Shown here in pieces: positions 41,164 to 54,056 of a stretch of 64,000 nt of DNA (within the stretch, counting starts at the first letter, position 1; each line of letters starts with the position of its first letter). The stretch is from Taxillus chinensis. Lineage: Eukaryota; Streptophyta; Magnoliopsida; Santalales; Loranthaceae. The DNA lies in the NCBI GenBank assembly GCA_023512835.1, contig CM042086.1, positions 14,768,309-14,832,308 of the forward strand, read 5' to 3'. Position numbers and translations under genes: made by a program. The notes below the pieces were generated by a model that was given only the letters and a program-made list of their open reading frames with translations, did no database searches and was not told the origin of the DNA.

Positions 41164-44100
41164 GATTTCATGATTGCTAATCTTGTTTGCTGGTTAGTAA
41201 CTTGTTATCCACTATGAAATTGCAGTTCTACATTTTCTTTTAAACTTTTTCTTTTAAGCACTGTTATTCTTGCTTTTTATGTTACCTAATGAAGTAGACT
41301 TTTCTTTTATTGACTGGTTATTTAGGCCACCGTAGACATAGATTTCCAATTTCTCACTTTACTGTCAATGGTGTGGAGCTTATTTGGTTTCATTGTTATC
41401 TTGCATCTTGCACACTAAAGATATAATTTCATTGCTTGCAGATACCATCGATCTGTCTGTTGAAGTTCGTCTGGTTTCTTCTGTTTTGATTATGATGTTA
41501 GGTACTCACTTGTAATTATGAGCAGAATGGAGTTTATTGCAGAGCAGTGTAGAGCTCCATAATCTATGCTGTAGCTGACTCTATAATCCTAGAGTTTTAA
41601 GAATTCTGACCTAGTTTGGTTGGTTACATTCAGACACCAATCCTAGGAAAACACAAGGAAATGTAGAAGATGTTCTCTTTTGCTGGAAAATTATATATTG
41701 CAGTATGGTAGTGGCCTCAGTCTAGGGTGTTATGCTTCCGGTGCTGACTTAAACAAATGTTTTTTTTTTAATTTAGGCAAACTGTGAGACTGTCCTCTTT
41801 TTAAGGGAATTTGTGTAGAGAACACCTAAACATGTCTATATGTGCATGCCATTGATTTGAGATGGCTTCTGAGTAAGCGTTCACCCACATTTTTACGCTA
41901 GCATTGGATATGGAATGACCCCCTAGGATTTTCATATCATTGGGTGTTTTTCTCATGCAACTCACTCCTTTAAGCTGATGATATGGAGAGTAGAGTCTGT
42001 TTCTGTCTGGAAAAAATAAAAGAAAAACCATGTATGTCTTGTTTATTTGCAGTGTTTTATCTTGGTGTGCCGCGGTCAATAGAGGTGTTGGGAGCTGAAA
42101 TGGGTGGAAGTGATAAGATTTTTTTTTTTTTTTTTTGGGTTCAAGTTTAATTGTTGGGCTTGAGTGGCACGGACTAGACTGAGAATATAATGGCAGAAAT
42201 TATGTAGGTAACTAATTGTAGAAGAGCCTAGTGGGACAGGATTCATTTCTTGATAAGTATGAACACCGTAGGCAAGTAACATGATTGATCCTCGCATTAA
42301 TCTTGCAACTTCTTTCCCATTAGTGCAGATCAGAGATCATGTTTACTTGCTTCAAAGGCCTAGAGGATAAACTAAAGACGTGTCTCCTAGCTGCATGAAT
42401 GACTTGATACAAAACCTCCGGTAGTCCGGTAATTCCTCTGTTGCAAACAAAGCCTAGCCCTTTGGAGACTAGTTTCACTCCTAGTTTGCTTGAAGCTATG
42501 TTGTAACACGTTTTCCCCGATAGTCTTCCCTCTGTGGACACCAACTCGCCAGAACCTTGAGTCAATAGCTATTTTGTGGAAAATAGCCATATCTCTTCTT
42601 TTAAAATTTAAGAGAGATTTTTGGCTATAGCCTATAAGCTATGGTCTTTGGGCATTGCATACTTATTCTGTTTTTATATTGTTGGTTATTGGGGCGAGTA
42701 TGATTGGTGTGTAAACAAATTGGAAGTGAAGGATGACTTCTCCGGGTGGTAGATGTGTAAATGCAATAACTTTGACATGCCACAAGAGAATGGTTGAGGT
42801 ATCTTTGGCGTGTGGCATTAGCATGAGTGGTGTGACATCAGCGTGTCGCAAATATGGAGTTGTTGAACACTGCGCGACAGTGCTCCTGAGATAGTGAGAT
42901 CCATGAATTGAATTGGTGACGGGAAGGCTTACGACTGGCTATAGTCTTGGTGTTGAATTCAAGCAAATATGGGTCTGAAGTCAAGTTTTTTTGGTGATGA
43001 ATTCAAGAAAAGGTAATCCTTCCGGGCACGTTTCTCATCACAAACATTGATATAAATCATGAAAACTAACTGTTTAAACATCATCCCAATCCCAAACAAA
43101 CCAAGTAAGGTCCCGACAACTATAACGGAGCAAACATAACACACCAAAAGCTACAAAAAACGGGGTCGGCCTGGTTGGCACGCCTTGCTACGCCACTACA
43201 CACGGTGGCCATGGCACGTTGCCCCACGATGCACACACAAAGTCTCATCAGTTGCGGCTCATAGAGGCAAAAATAATGACCCATCCATATGCATCATCAA
43301 AACAAGACTAACACATCAACATCGTGAGCCTGAAAAATACACAGAATAGGGCCTGCTGGCTGCTGCAGCGGCAGGGCGCGGCCGGTCCACCTAGCCACAT
43401 AACCGACACAGGATATGCACCTGTCGAAGGACCATTCCTGTTAAATACGATGGAAAATTATCAAAAATATTCAAATGGAAAAATTAGGTTTATGGAATCG
43501 GTGCTTCTGATTCCGTTTTTGTTTATATCTTCATGGTCCCAAAAAATCCGGATATGCACTTGTCTTAGCTTCTTTGACAAAAAGTTGCATGACATGCATC
43601 ATTCGCATACTTTTGCATATATTCTTCCATTTTGTACAAGTTCTATACTCATAGAGTTGGCATTTTTAGTACCATATATAATGGTAAGAAAAAGGGCCAC
43701 TTCTAGCTTAAAAAAAAAAAAAAAAGACAAAAGAACCTCGTCGATGTTCCACCATCCTTCGGTAGGAAGAGAAGATTAACAGGGACACACCCTTTGGTAG
43801 GAAGAAAAAAAGATACAAAACATGTACGTGGACACAAAAAAGGTACTTAAACTGTATCCCACGATCTAGTTTCATATTAAGTTGAAAAAAGAGCAATTAA
43901 GAATTAAATTAAATGATATAAAGTTTTGAATACTAAATATGAAAATGTCACCTCTTTATTATTATTATTATTATTATTATTTTACTATAATGTCCTCGTT
44001 GTTTTTCTGAATCAGGCACATATTGTAAATATATTGGTAAAAAAGAAATAATATTATTTATTATTGTAAATTAATAAAATATTAATTTATTCAAATCCTA

Positions 44101-44697
44101 ATTTGAATATTTGTTTTTAAAAATAAGCTTCAGTATTTTTTATTTTCAAATTTATTTTTTTGATGGGACACCAATTTATTTATTTATTTATGATTTTTCT
44201 TTCTTTAATACTCATTATATTTTATTTTAATTGGCTCATTATATGGTTTGTAATTTTAATTTTGAGATAGACATTCTTTTATATTTATGTTTTTTTACTG
44301 TTTTAAAATACCAGTAATACTGATATTATTTGTTTTAATTTTTTTTCCCTGACTTGTGGGTAAGAGCAAGTGAGCAAACCACTTACGCTCGGCAAGGTCG
44401 ATGCAAACAAGAATATAAAAGTGTAAAAAAAAAAAACATAAAAAACAAACCTTCGCCCAACTGCATTTGTTAATTGCTGCCAACCATTGTTGTACGTGTT
44501 TTTCTTTTACTTCCTTCTTTTTCTTTTCTTTTTTAATCTTTTTGGTAAAAAGCTAATATATATATATATATAAATAACGCAAATGGTATCAATTAAACAA
44601 TTCAGATTTTATTTTAATTTAACCATTCATTTATTGCAGTACCTGCTATTCGATCGACCAAACAACTACAATTACATTTACATTTATTATTTTACTT

Positions 44698-44730
<33 letters not shown>

Positions 44731-46031
44731 ATACTAGCTAAAAGCGCAACTAAGCATCGTATTTTTTTTATATGTAAATAATTTTTTAGATATAAAAAGT
44801 CATTTTTCATATTATATTTCAACACTTTTATCTATTTTATCTATATTTATATTAAAATAATAATTTTTTATCTATGTGTCTTTTTATTCAGATTATATGT
44901 TCATTTAATTATTCATCACTCTAATATTCATGTTAACTTTAAAATTAAAAATCAAACGATCCTTACACTTATATTGTTATCATTTTTCTAGTTACGTGTA
45001 TATGTATATATATATATATAGTTTTGTTAAAATAAAATCGGTAAACTTTAATTCAATTCGTTGAATGTTGTAATTAATTATTTATTTAATTATAATTACA
45101 CTTCATGAATCACTAGCTAATTTACAATTAAATAAAATTTTAATCAATTAAGTTTCCAGCATATTTATAACTAAGAACTCGTACGATCTGAATCATGTAG
45201 ACAAGTAAAGTGCAAAACAAACATGGAGTAGTTTACGCAATCCCCCGCGATCGTCTCGCTTGTTCGTGGATCTGCTGTCTTAAATTGTGAGTTTCTAGTA
45301 TGTCGATCTTCAATATTTCCCTTTTGCTGTAATGATCCGCCCCTTATCTTCTGTAAATTTTACTTTTCTGGGACGCTCCTGGGACTCGATCTTGAGTTGT
45401 TCAATTTTGCAAATTTTTTTTTTATGTTCTTAGATCAGCCCGATGCAACATGTAATGAATGTGGTCTTTGGTTGCCTGAAAACATTAAGACCCACAATTT
45501 CGTTTCTGAATAATGTTGTTTCTTTGTAGTGTAGGCCTCCACAATTTTCATTGAACCTACTTTTTGTTCATATGAAAAATTAATGTAGTTTTCAATCTGT
45601 ATAGCATCAAATAGGAATTCTAAGAATTCTCTACTTAAACCTGTTAGATTTTATTGTTAAAATATTTACATGAAGCTGTTTGGCCACTGCTTACCTTTGC
45701 CAGTAAATTGTATGCTTTTTTATTTTTAATTTTGCAACTTTTAAATTTAGCTACAGAAATTTACTGATGATGGTAACAACGTGGACATTGTTTAATGTTG
45801 TTACCTGGGTGGTTGGGTCTTGGAGGAAACAGTGTATAAACTTTCTTCTGTATAGTTTTAATGACCACAAACAACTAATACTCAAATGCTCTTTTCTCCT
45901 AGTTTTCTGGCTATGGAATTGGAAGCTTTCAGTGATTGCCACGACTTTGGATTATTATTGTTGGATTCTTAGTTTTTTTTTTTTTTTTTTTTTTTTTTGA
46001 GTTAGCAGGTGATCAATTGATATTCATCAAA
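41164..46031. other. intergenic region and leader of the MBD gene
   Basis: The left part is the 3' flank of the SWIB gene. No gene is supported between about 41.2 and 45.2 kb; frames such as 43324-43779 have no recognised motif. TA microsatellites lie at about 44704-44731 and 45006-45020. From about 45.25 kb the DNA becomes less AT-rich and may hold an untranslated first exon of the CW-MBD gene, followed by an intron ending with a T-rich tract and AG just before 46011. Confidence 0.55.
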
Positions 46032-49000
46032 ATGGAGCCTCGCCCTACAAAAATCACTTTTAAAATTAAAAAAGATAATGAGGACAGCGCTGATTCCAGT
46101 TCCCCTCAGCTAGACAGAAAGAATTCTAAAATCATAGAAAATTCTTCTTTAGTGGAAGAAAATGAGTTTGGTGATGTGGAGGATGAAGAAGTTCAAGACT
46201 TAGAGACCCCTCCAACACAACTGGCGTTGTATGATACTGCAAAAATTGAAGGGGGTGAAATTGAACCAGTCCCCCTTGCCATTGATATTCAAATCCCTGC
46301 CTACCAGAAATGTGTGCCCGCAAACCCATCTTCTAGAGGTTTACCATCTGTAGGGGCATATACTGTTCAGTGTGCTGACTGTTTTAAATGGAGACTCATT
46401 CCAACCAAGGAAAAGTATGAAGAAATACGTGAACAAATTCTAAAGGAACCTTTTGTCTGTGAAACAGCCTGTGAATGGCAACCCGGGGTGTCATGTGAGG
46501 CTCTTCCTGATATATCTCAAGATGGCAGCAGGCTCTGGGCCATTGATAGGCCTAACATTGCTCGGCCTCCTTTTGGATGGGAACGAGAGCTAAAATTTAG
46601 AGCTGAAGGAAGCACAAAGTTTGCTGATGTGTATGTATCCTTTTTTTATGTCAGGGAAACTTTCTCATACCAAAATCAGTCAGCCCACTGCTGTTCGATT
46701 TTACATTTTCCTGTTTCCCTTAGTTAGAAGACATCTACACACTGGTGATGGAAACAGGAAAAGACCCCTTTTTAAGAACTTCATCACATGTACAACATGT
46801 CTTCCTTCAACTTGAATATTTTGGTTGGAAACTCCTTGTGAAATACAAAAAATGGTTCGCATAGAGATAATTTTATCTCAATTAGCATGAGCCTACAAAT
46901 ATGTTGGGCACTTCTCCTGTGTCTATTGCTATGTCAGCAATTTCCATGGTGTGATTCAACTTCCGTGTCCATCCTTTTCTTTTCCTTACTCAGATACACA
47001 TGCGTCTTAGAATAGCTAAACAATTTAATGCCTTTACAAACTTTTCATATTTTCGTTCCATGCTTTAACTCGCTAAATTGTATAGGGTTTCTCTAGTGAT
47101 TCATCCTGTAATGCAAATGGGTTGTAGCTGAATTGAATGCAGTAATTTCAAACATCTTGTGCTTTTGTATGAATTGTTTGATTATGAAGTTGAACACCTT
47201 GATAACTCTTAGTTTGATCCTTAATGACTGCTTATCATTCCATTATGCCATATGCTGTTATTTTGGTGGCCTTTATGGTGCAGCTTCAAGATTTCATCTA
47301 TATTTTCTGTGATCTCTACCTGCAAGAAAAATGCCATGACTTTGAAATTTGTGTACTTCATTATGAAAGTCCTTTCTTAATATTTTCAGGTATTATGTGG
47401 CACCAAATGGAAAGAGACTTCGCTCAATGGTGGAGGTGGAGAAGTATGTTTTTCTCATTTAGTTGACCCCAGTCATGTTAGTTTACCAATTATGCTTGGC
47501 TAGTGTAATATATTACATATTTTGATGAGCCAAGATTACTAATAATTATAATTATTTCAATTTCTGATTGCTGGTGAACAGTTGGTTGAGTTATTCATCA
47601 CATACCAAGCTCCTTTCATATTTCTCATCCACCTTTTTTATATTAATTTTCCTATATATTTGTTTGCTTATGCAATAGTATGTAATGTTTCACTGAAATA
47701 AATCAGAAAATTTACTTTTTAGGTCACCGGGATATCCTAACTTGGCAGTGAATGAATGTAACTTGGGCACTTGCAGTTTTAGTAATTTTTTCCCCTTCCA
47801 CAGTGTCTAGGCAAAGAAGGGTTTAGAAATGTCTTGAGCATAATTTTTTCAATGAACCTTGATGAGAGGGGATATCCTTTTTTCAATACAAAATTGGGGG
47901 TTTTCACTTTTCACATGATTTTTTGTATGACACATAACATGGCTTCTGGGCTCCTTTTACCTAAAAGTTTAGGGTTGATTACACCAAATACTATACAAAT
48001 ATATGGGGACCCTAGATTTTGAGAATCTACAAAACAAGAGTAGATTTTTATAGTGTGAAGTACAAAGAGCATGAAGAAAAGTGAGTAGGTTTTGTGAGCG
48101 GGAGGTCTGATGGTATTATTAGAATCATGAACCTCTTTCAAATGTGTAGAAAATGTGAGGTTTTATGACTGAGAAGATTGTAGCATGAACTTTCCAGTGA
48201 ATACAAGATGATAGAGAAGATAAAGGATATGCTTCCCTCTCTTCTTGGTCTCTAATTCTTTTCTTTGCCTTGGTTTTCTTCTCTTCCTTGCTCTCACATT
48301 TTGGTCATGGTTCCAAAAATTGGTCCAGGTGGCTGCCTACTCGGCAGGAGCATTCAAGTGCCTGGCCATGGACTAATTCCCCATGGTCTATGTTATAAGC
48401 TACCTAGGTGCTAGAAGGTATCATGACTGCCTGTCAGTGCCTAACAAATTCTAGAGCATTGTTTTTGATTTGGTTGGAATGCAAAACGCCCTTCCTTCAT
48501 TCTTGAAGCACCCTTTTACATCTAGGGTAAAAGAAGCTCCAATGAATAAGGTGGTTAGTGGGAGCCCGCCTTTGTGCCATGTGGCATATAGGGATTTTTT
48601 TCCCTCACTTTTTGCCACATGTAAAGTAGGCATATATACTTTACTTTTATTATTGCATTTGGCCCTTGTGTTTGTTTGGAGCTTGTGATTTAGCTTGCAT
48701 CGACTCTAATGACATGTTTGGTACACGAGAAAGGAAAGAAAATGAATCAGATTATATTTTTTTCCCGTATTTGATACAAAAATAGGGAAGGAATTAAAAT
48801 TCCTGTCGGAATCTTATACCCCATATAAGGGAATCTTTTTTATTTTTTTCTCCTGTTTTTTTTTTCCTTTCTCTTTGCCCAACGCAACCCTGTCCTCTCT
48901 CCCTCTCCCCGTGCGCCTCTCCCCCGCAGCCGCTGCAACCCTCTTCTCTGTTGCATTTGTTGGTTCATGGATCGGACCTGCCCAACAACAAGGCCCAGAT

Positions 49001-51573
49001 CCGCTACTTCGTTGACCCCTCCAAGAGTCCCATAGTATCGCAGAAGTCCCTGAACCAAGATGCAGCGACAATGACAACAACCCCGACAATTGGGAAGGTC
49101 ACTCCCCCTGGAGCAAGGAAAGTGCTCCAACTCCCGAAGTACCCGGATCTGGTAGAGCTGGACTCGATTCTCCAGACGCTGTACTTGTTGCCACTATGCG
49201 ATGCAACCCTACCGTCTCTTTTTATTTTTGTTTAATAAAAAAATTTATTTAATAAATTTTAATTGAGGATATTTTAATAATTACTTCAGTACATTATTTT
49301 GTTTGTTTTTGTATACCAAAAGCAGAAAAGGTAATCAAAAAATTCATTTCGTTTCCTATATCAATTTTATTCCTTTAATGATTCTATCCCCTACAATTTT
49401 AATTTCGCGTACCAAACCAAACGAGCTATTAGTTATCGGTCATGTAATAAATCATATATGGCCCTATATTTATGAATGCACTTTAAGTTGATTAACAGAA
49501 AACAAGAAAAAAGAGCGCAACAAATTGAACAAATGTGTAATTGGGTTTATGAGCCTATTATGTAGAGAATTAATTCCCATAAAATTACAATGAGGCCTTG
49601 CTAATTTTGTCAACAAATAGGGTGTCAACTACCTATCCGATACACTCATACAGATGGTCATATCCCCCACACTAGATGATTTGTTTTAGATAGCATCATT
49701 TTCTTATTATAATAATGGCTACACTTTTGGGAAATCCCCAACTTTATGTAGATATAAGATCTTATCTAACTGTAATAGTGATGATAATCCTAGCTGCTAC
49801 CACTACTTCCAGTATTATTATAAAATGTCTGTGAAAAGAGGAAGAGATGTTGTATAAGGGGAAACAAGTGATTGAGGATGGAACTCTGTTTGCCACAAGG
49901 ACCTACTATATAGTTGTCTCTACTGGCTTATTTCCTTCAAAGAGATTGGACGACCATTCTCAAAAGAATTGGGTTTTTCTAGGTCTACTGTGTTTATATG
50001 TGATCACTTATAACCTTCTTCCTTTGAATTATGATAAAAAATGCTCCCACCCAAATCCATCTACAAGTTCAAATTTTAATTGAATTATTTGGAGAACAGG
50101 TTTTAATGGATTGTCTCTAGTTTTCAGTGGTAGCCTATGTGTTTCATATAACAAAATCAGTTATTATTAACCTTTAAGGCATCAAATTATACTCTCTTTT
50201 GCCTGTTCCTGTTAAAATTTTACATGCTGCTTGCAGGTATCTACAGAAACATCCAGAGTATGCAAGACGAGGAGTAACCCTATCTCAATTTTCTTTCCAA
50301 ACTCCTAAGCCTCTGCAGGAAAATTATGTCAGAAAGCGTTCTCGTATGGGATTGTGCAGACCAGTTGAACCCGACTGTGGTAAGCAGAAAAATATTTTGT
50401 GTTGATCCATATAGAATTTAGAAAGGTGGCCGTTAGGCTGGCCGACTTTTATGTACCTAAAGTTCATAAAGCCCTCCTAGAGTAGAAATCTAGTTGATAA
50501 AAATTGTTCCTTGCATCACATCACAGTAAAAAAAAAACTGCAAGCATTTGACACAATTTTACATTTTGTGTTCATTTATATTATTCTTGCTCAATTTGAG
50601 GATTGCACTGTGAGGGTTTGGAAGAAATCTAGTTGGTCTTCCTTGCAACATCTTTACAGTGAATATTACTTTAGTTGGTGCTGTTCCTTACGTTTTGAAT
50701 TCTTTGTAGAACAATATGCAGTTTCACACTTCACAATCATTTCTTTGATGCTTCTTTTCTGTTGGAGAATCATGCCTTAGACAAGCTGTTACTGAAATCT
50801 TCAGATGCTTTCTTTACTACCGACTCTATAGTAATGTCAATGTGCCTGTTTTTCTTTATATTTTTCATTTTAAAGTTGGAATTACCCTTTTTCCTCTGTC
50901 ATACCATAATTCTCATGGGTCTTGCTTCCCCTTTCCTCCGATGGTTATTCATTAGCTTATGTTCTTTTGTCACGTGTTTAGCGTCCCATCTCACTTTAGG
51001 GATGGTAATATTGACCCATCTTGTTTCAGGCCAACTCATTCTAATTTGATTTAAAGTCATTGGATCGGACACAGGTCTTGTTTGATTTGTCTCGATCTAA
51101 TTTTTTAAATAAATTTAAGATAAAAAATCTTGACCCGATTTGTCCAAACTATCGGATTGAATCGGGTTGGGGTACAACTTTATATGTTCAGATCGGACAG
51201 TACTTGAGCCGACTCGATCCGTTGTCATTCCTACCATCTCCTGGCCGTTTCCATTGTGTGTATTGATTACATTCTTGTGTCCAGTTGTATGCCCATGCTA
51301 CCATTGCAGGGAACCCATCAAGGGCAAGACTCATATAAATGGAAAATTGATGGTCCGTAACAGATTATGCTCATGATTCTAAGAGTAGTATATGTTTTGG
51401 TTGCAGTGGGTCCTCCCCTGCCATTGTTTGGCCCACATGACATTTCCGAAATGCAGCGCAACCAACGAGCGCTTCCAGCTCCATCCTCCGAGGCTCTTGC
51501 AAATGACCCCGTTGGCCAGCCAGCCAAGAAAGAAGTAAAGACAAGTCCCTCTGAAACCAATGCACTGCAGTAA
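46032..51573 (+). CDS. CW zinc-finger and methyl-CpG-binding-domain protein (MBD1/2/4/12 class)
   Basis: Nuclear chromatin reader. Four coding exons (46032-46630, 47390-47443, 50237-50379, 51407-51573) join in phase to 320 residues. The start ATG (MEPRPTKITFKIKK) follows an acceptor AG at about 46010, implying an untranslated exon upstream. Residues 1-80 are acidic. The CW domain spans about 108-165 with Cys114, Cys117, Trp120, Cys143/147 and Cys155; CW fingers bind histone H3 K4 methyl marks. The MBD follows (about 175-245) with PPFGWERELKFR, ADVYYVAPNGKRLRS and EVEKYLQKHPEY. Arabidopsis members of this class are reported not to bind symmetric methyl-CpG well. A disordered tail ends the protein. 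A 2.8-kb intron carries a MITE and the last intron another. Confidence 0.93.
48716..49416. mobile_element. MITE-like element with GTTTGGTAC(A/G)CG ends in MBD intron
   Basis: GTTTGGTACACGAG at 48716 is mirrored at the right end, which reads GTTTGGTACGCGAA on the other strand (ending at 49416); 12 of 14 match. Subterminal AT-rich sequence is loosely mirrored. The interior (about 48870-49225) is unusually GC-rich with CTCTCC and Pro-codon-like runs, and may be captured or inserted DNA. Total about 700 bp. Target duplication uncertain. Confidence 0.5.
50997..51233. mobile_element. hAT-type MITE in the last MBD intron
   Basis: The left end TAGGGATGGTAAT and the reversed right end TAGGAATGACAAC form imperfect inverted repeats (10 of 13), of the TAGGGATGGCAAC type common in plant hAT MITEs. 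Inside are GGATCGGACA, TCGGGTTGGGGT and AGATCGGACAG motifs. A related pair CCATCTCA (50986-50993) and CCATCTCC (51234-51241) suggests a degraded 8-bp target duplication, but three extra bases separate the left copy from the end. Confidence 0.6.
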
Positions 51574-52298
51574 ACACGTGTAATCAACTCGAGGCTAATA
51601 TTGGAAAAGGCGTAGTTAATCTATCTCCGTGACTTTGATCTGTAAGGTTTTTTCTAGGGTGTTTTTGGCTCCCATATTTTACTATTTAACCAATTTGACC
51701 AGTATTGTATAATTATATATTTGTAAAGAAGGAAAGATGATTTTCACGAAAGTTTTGCTCCAGTCAGTTATTCTGTAAATTCATGACAAAACAATACAAA
51801 ATCGAGGAATACAAAACTGGATATCATATGCAGCGTACGTACTGCCTGGGAGCGAGAGAAAATGAACGTTTTAATTTCTGTTTCTCTTTAGAGCATCCAC
51901 ATAATAAGAAAAGTTCACCAATAAAAACTTATTATTTTTGAAAAGTAAACTCAATAATCCTTCTATGCAGTCAAACAAAATGCGTTTAATAATTTTGTGA
52001 TCATAATTGTGCAAAAAATTGTTCCCCCCACCAAAAAAACCAAAAGGGGACGGGAAAAAAAAAACATCGGTGTGTTCCCCCCCCGCCCCCCCCCAAACAA
52101 GGATCAGAAATGTGAAATGTGAGTAACCTATCACTTATAAGACCATCTCCAACCCTTACTTCATTTTAATGTAATTTTTATATTAAAATAAAATTATTTT
52201 TACACTATTTTTTTTTATTTCCTCTATATCTTACTCTATAAGGAATATTCTAGAGAATATATCCTTTATTGTTATTTTATTATTTATTTTCTTACTCT

Positions 52299-52517
52299 AC
52301 CATCTCCAACGCAGCTTCTGAAATTAGGCGAGATCGTCTGACCCTGCCTTGGGCCACTCCTCCAATTTCCGGCTGAAAGAAATCGAGAGCTTCTCAAATT
52401 GGGTTATCTTAATCACCCACCATCTCCAACGCAGCTTCTGAAATTAGTCGAGATTATCCGACCCTGCCTTGGGCCACTCCTCTACTTTCCGACTTGAAGA
52501 AATCGAGAGCTGCGCCA
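52299..52517. repeat. 120-bp tandem duplication inside the MITE
   Basis: Copy 1 (52299-52418) and copy 2 (from 52419 to about 52512) share ACCATCTCCAACGCAGCTTC, CCCTGCCTTGGGCCACTCCT and AAGAAATCGAGAGCT with few substitutions. Each copy begins with the same motif as the element's end. Confidence 0.9.
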
Positions 52518-52590
52518 GCGGTGGCAGACATGACGACCGCCCTTTTAAGGTTGGTGTTGTGATTCAGCCTGGGGTTAGGATGTGGAAGGC

Positions 52591-52767
52591 CCCCCCCCCC
52601 CCAACAAAACACCCAATAAAAAATCCCCCCCCCCCCCCCCCCCAAAAAAAAAGGGTTGATTAAAAACCCCCCCCCCAAAAAAAAAAAAAAAAAAAAAAAG
52701 AAGGGGGTTTTTTTTTTTTTTATATTATTATATAAAAAAAAAAACACAACACCCCCCCCCCCCCCCC
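52591..52767. repeat. dense homopolymer block (C, A, G, T runs)
   Basis: Successive runs of C (up to about 19), A (about 25), G and T with little other sequence. This is unlike the rest of the element and may be a sequencing or consensus artefact. Confidence 0.9.
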
Positions 52768-53445
52768 ACGACGCGGTACTGTAGATCACGCTAAACTTTA
52801 GCGAGATAGTGCGTTGCAATAGCACTTCGTTGGAGCCAAAAATTCCTGCTTTAACGCTATATTTGACGTTTTGACACACCGGTTGGAGATGGTCTAAGCG
52901 CTCATTGTTTGTTTCAAAATTTTTATACGCCAAGACAATCAATTTAAGTGCTATAAGCAAAATTAAACTTCTCATCCTGTGAGGGCATTTCTGATATGAA
53001 TTTTAATTTTTGTATTCTATATTTTATTGAAATTTGAATTATGAAAGATAATTTTTATTTGACAGAAAATCTATTTAAAAAACTATGTATTTTAGAATAT
53101 TTTAATTTAATTTTTTGAAATATATATAATATTATAAACTCATATAATAAAATAGAAAAAAATAAAATAATTATTTAAATCTCTCAATAAGATTAAGTTC
53201 AAATTTAAATATAAAATACAATTGAAATCTATTTTTAAAAATAGTTAAAGAATTCATGGACTGAATTTTAAAATTAAATAATTTATATTTATATAAGATT
53301 TTTTAAAGCAATAATAATTTTAGAAATAATAGGATGATCTAAATGATGGTTAAGAAAAAAATAAATGGTGTCTTATTGAGTTGTATTAGTTAAATATAAT
53401 TTTAGCTTGAATAGCTTAAACCCCATTTCCATGCACAGAAGGCTT

Positions 53446-53476
<31 letters not shown>

Positions 53477-54056
53477 TGTTGCGGGGGCTAGGCAAGTGTC
53501 TGTGCACCGTTTCTTTTAAAAATAAAATGAACAGCAGGTACAGCGCCACGCCGGCATCTAGAAGGGACCCTTTTTTTTTTCTTTTGGTTTTTTTATCCAA
53601 TTTATTGTATATTTTCCAAATTGGCAGCCTTTGCCTTCCAACTTGCTTAGATCAATGACAATATAATCTATCTCCCAACTTGTCAATCATTTGATGCCAA
53701 GGCCAGGAGTTCCTACATACCAAGTGTACCTTCATCTGCCTTTACTTCGCAGCTTATCCACAACAAAATTCAATAACTATACTGTCCAAAGCCATTTGTA
53801 TCTTTGAAGGCTCCTATTGGGTGAGCTACTACATTCTTTATAACCATCTTTGTAATCCATGTATCCAACCTTTCATGCTCAGGGGACTGGAACAACTATA
53901 GTTCCCATATATATATATGGAGAGAAAGAGAGAAATCTCTGCTTACCACAGCAGACCTCTCAAATTTGCACATCTTCTACGAACTCTTCCAGGGGTAAAT
54001 CTCAGCCAAAATTTGTTAGGAGAATCAAAAGTTTGGATGCATTTTTCTCTAGCTAC

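Larger units (their letters stand above)
52138..52897. mobile_element. Harbinger-like MITE with perfect 14-bp ends and TAA duplication
   Basis: The element is 52141-52894 (754 bp). Its ends GACCATCTCCAACC and GGTTGGAGATGGTC are perfect inverted repeats, and TAA flanks both sides (52138-52140 and 52895-52897). A 3-bp TAA/TTA duplication is the mark of the PIF/Harbinger superfamily. No transposase is encoded. The ACCATCTCCAAC end motif recurs twice more inside (52299 and 52419), in a tandem duplication. Confidence 0.8.
51574..54056. other. intergenic region between convergent genes
   Basis: Lies between the plus-strand MBD gene and the minus-strand decarboxylase gene, both ending here. It holds a Harbinger-like MITE (52138-52897), C/A/G/T homopolymer tracts (about 52022-52095 and 52591-52767), AT-rich DNA and a TA-rich run near 53445-53475. 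The minus-strand frame at 52454-52975 is an artefact of these homopolymers. Confidence 0.6.

Noticed and set aside
43324..43779. 151-codon plus-strand frame
   Set aside because: No recognised motif, ends through a poly-A tract, and no neighbouring exon fits.
52454..52975. 173-codon minus-strand frame
   Set aside because: Made largely of Gly and Phe runs from homopolymers inside the MITE.
53445..53475. TA-rich run as a promoter
   Set aside because: No gene start lies close downstream on either strand; it is a simple microsatellite.
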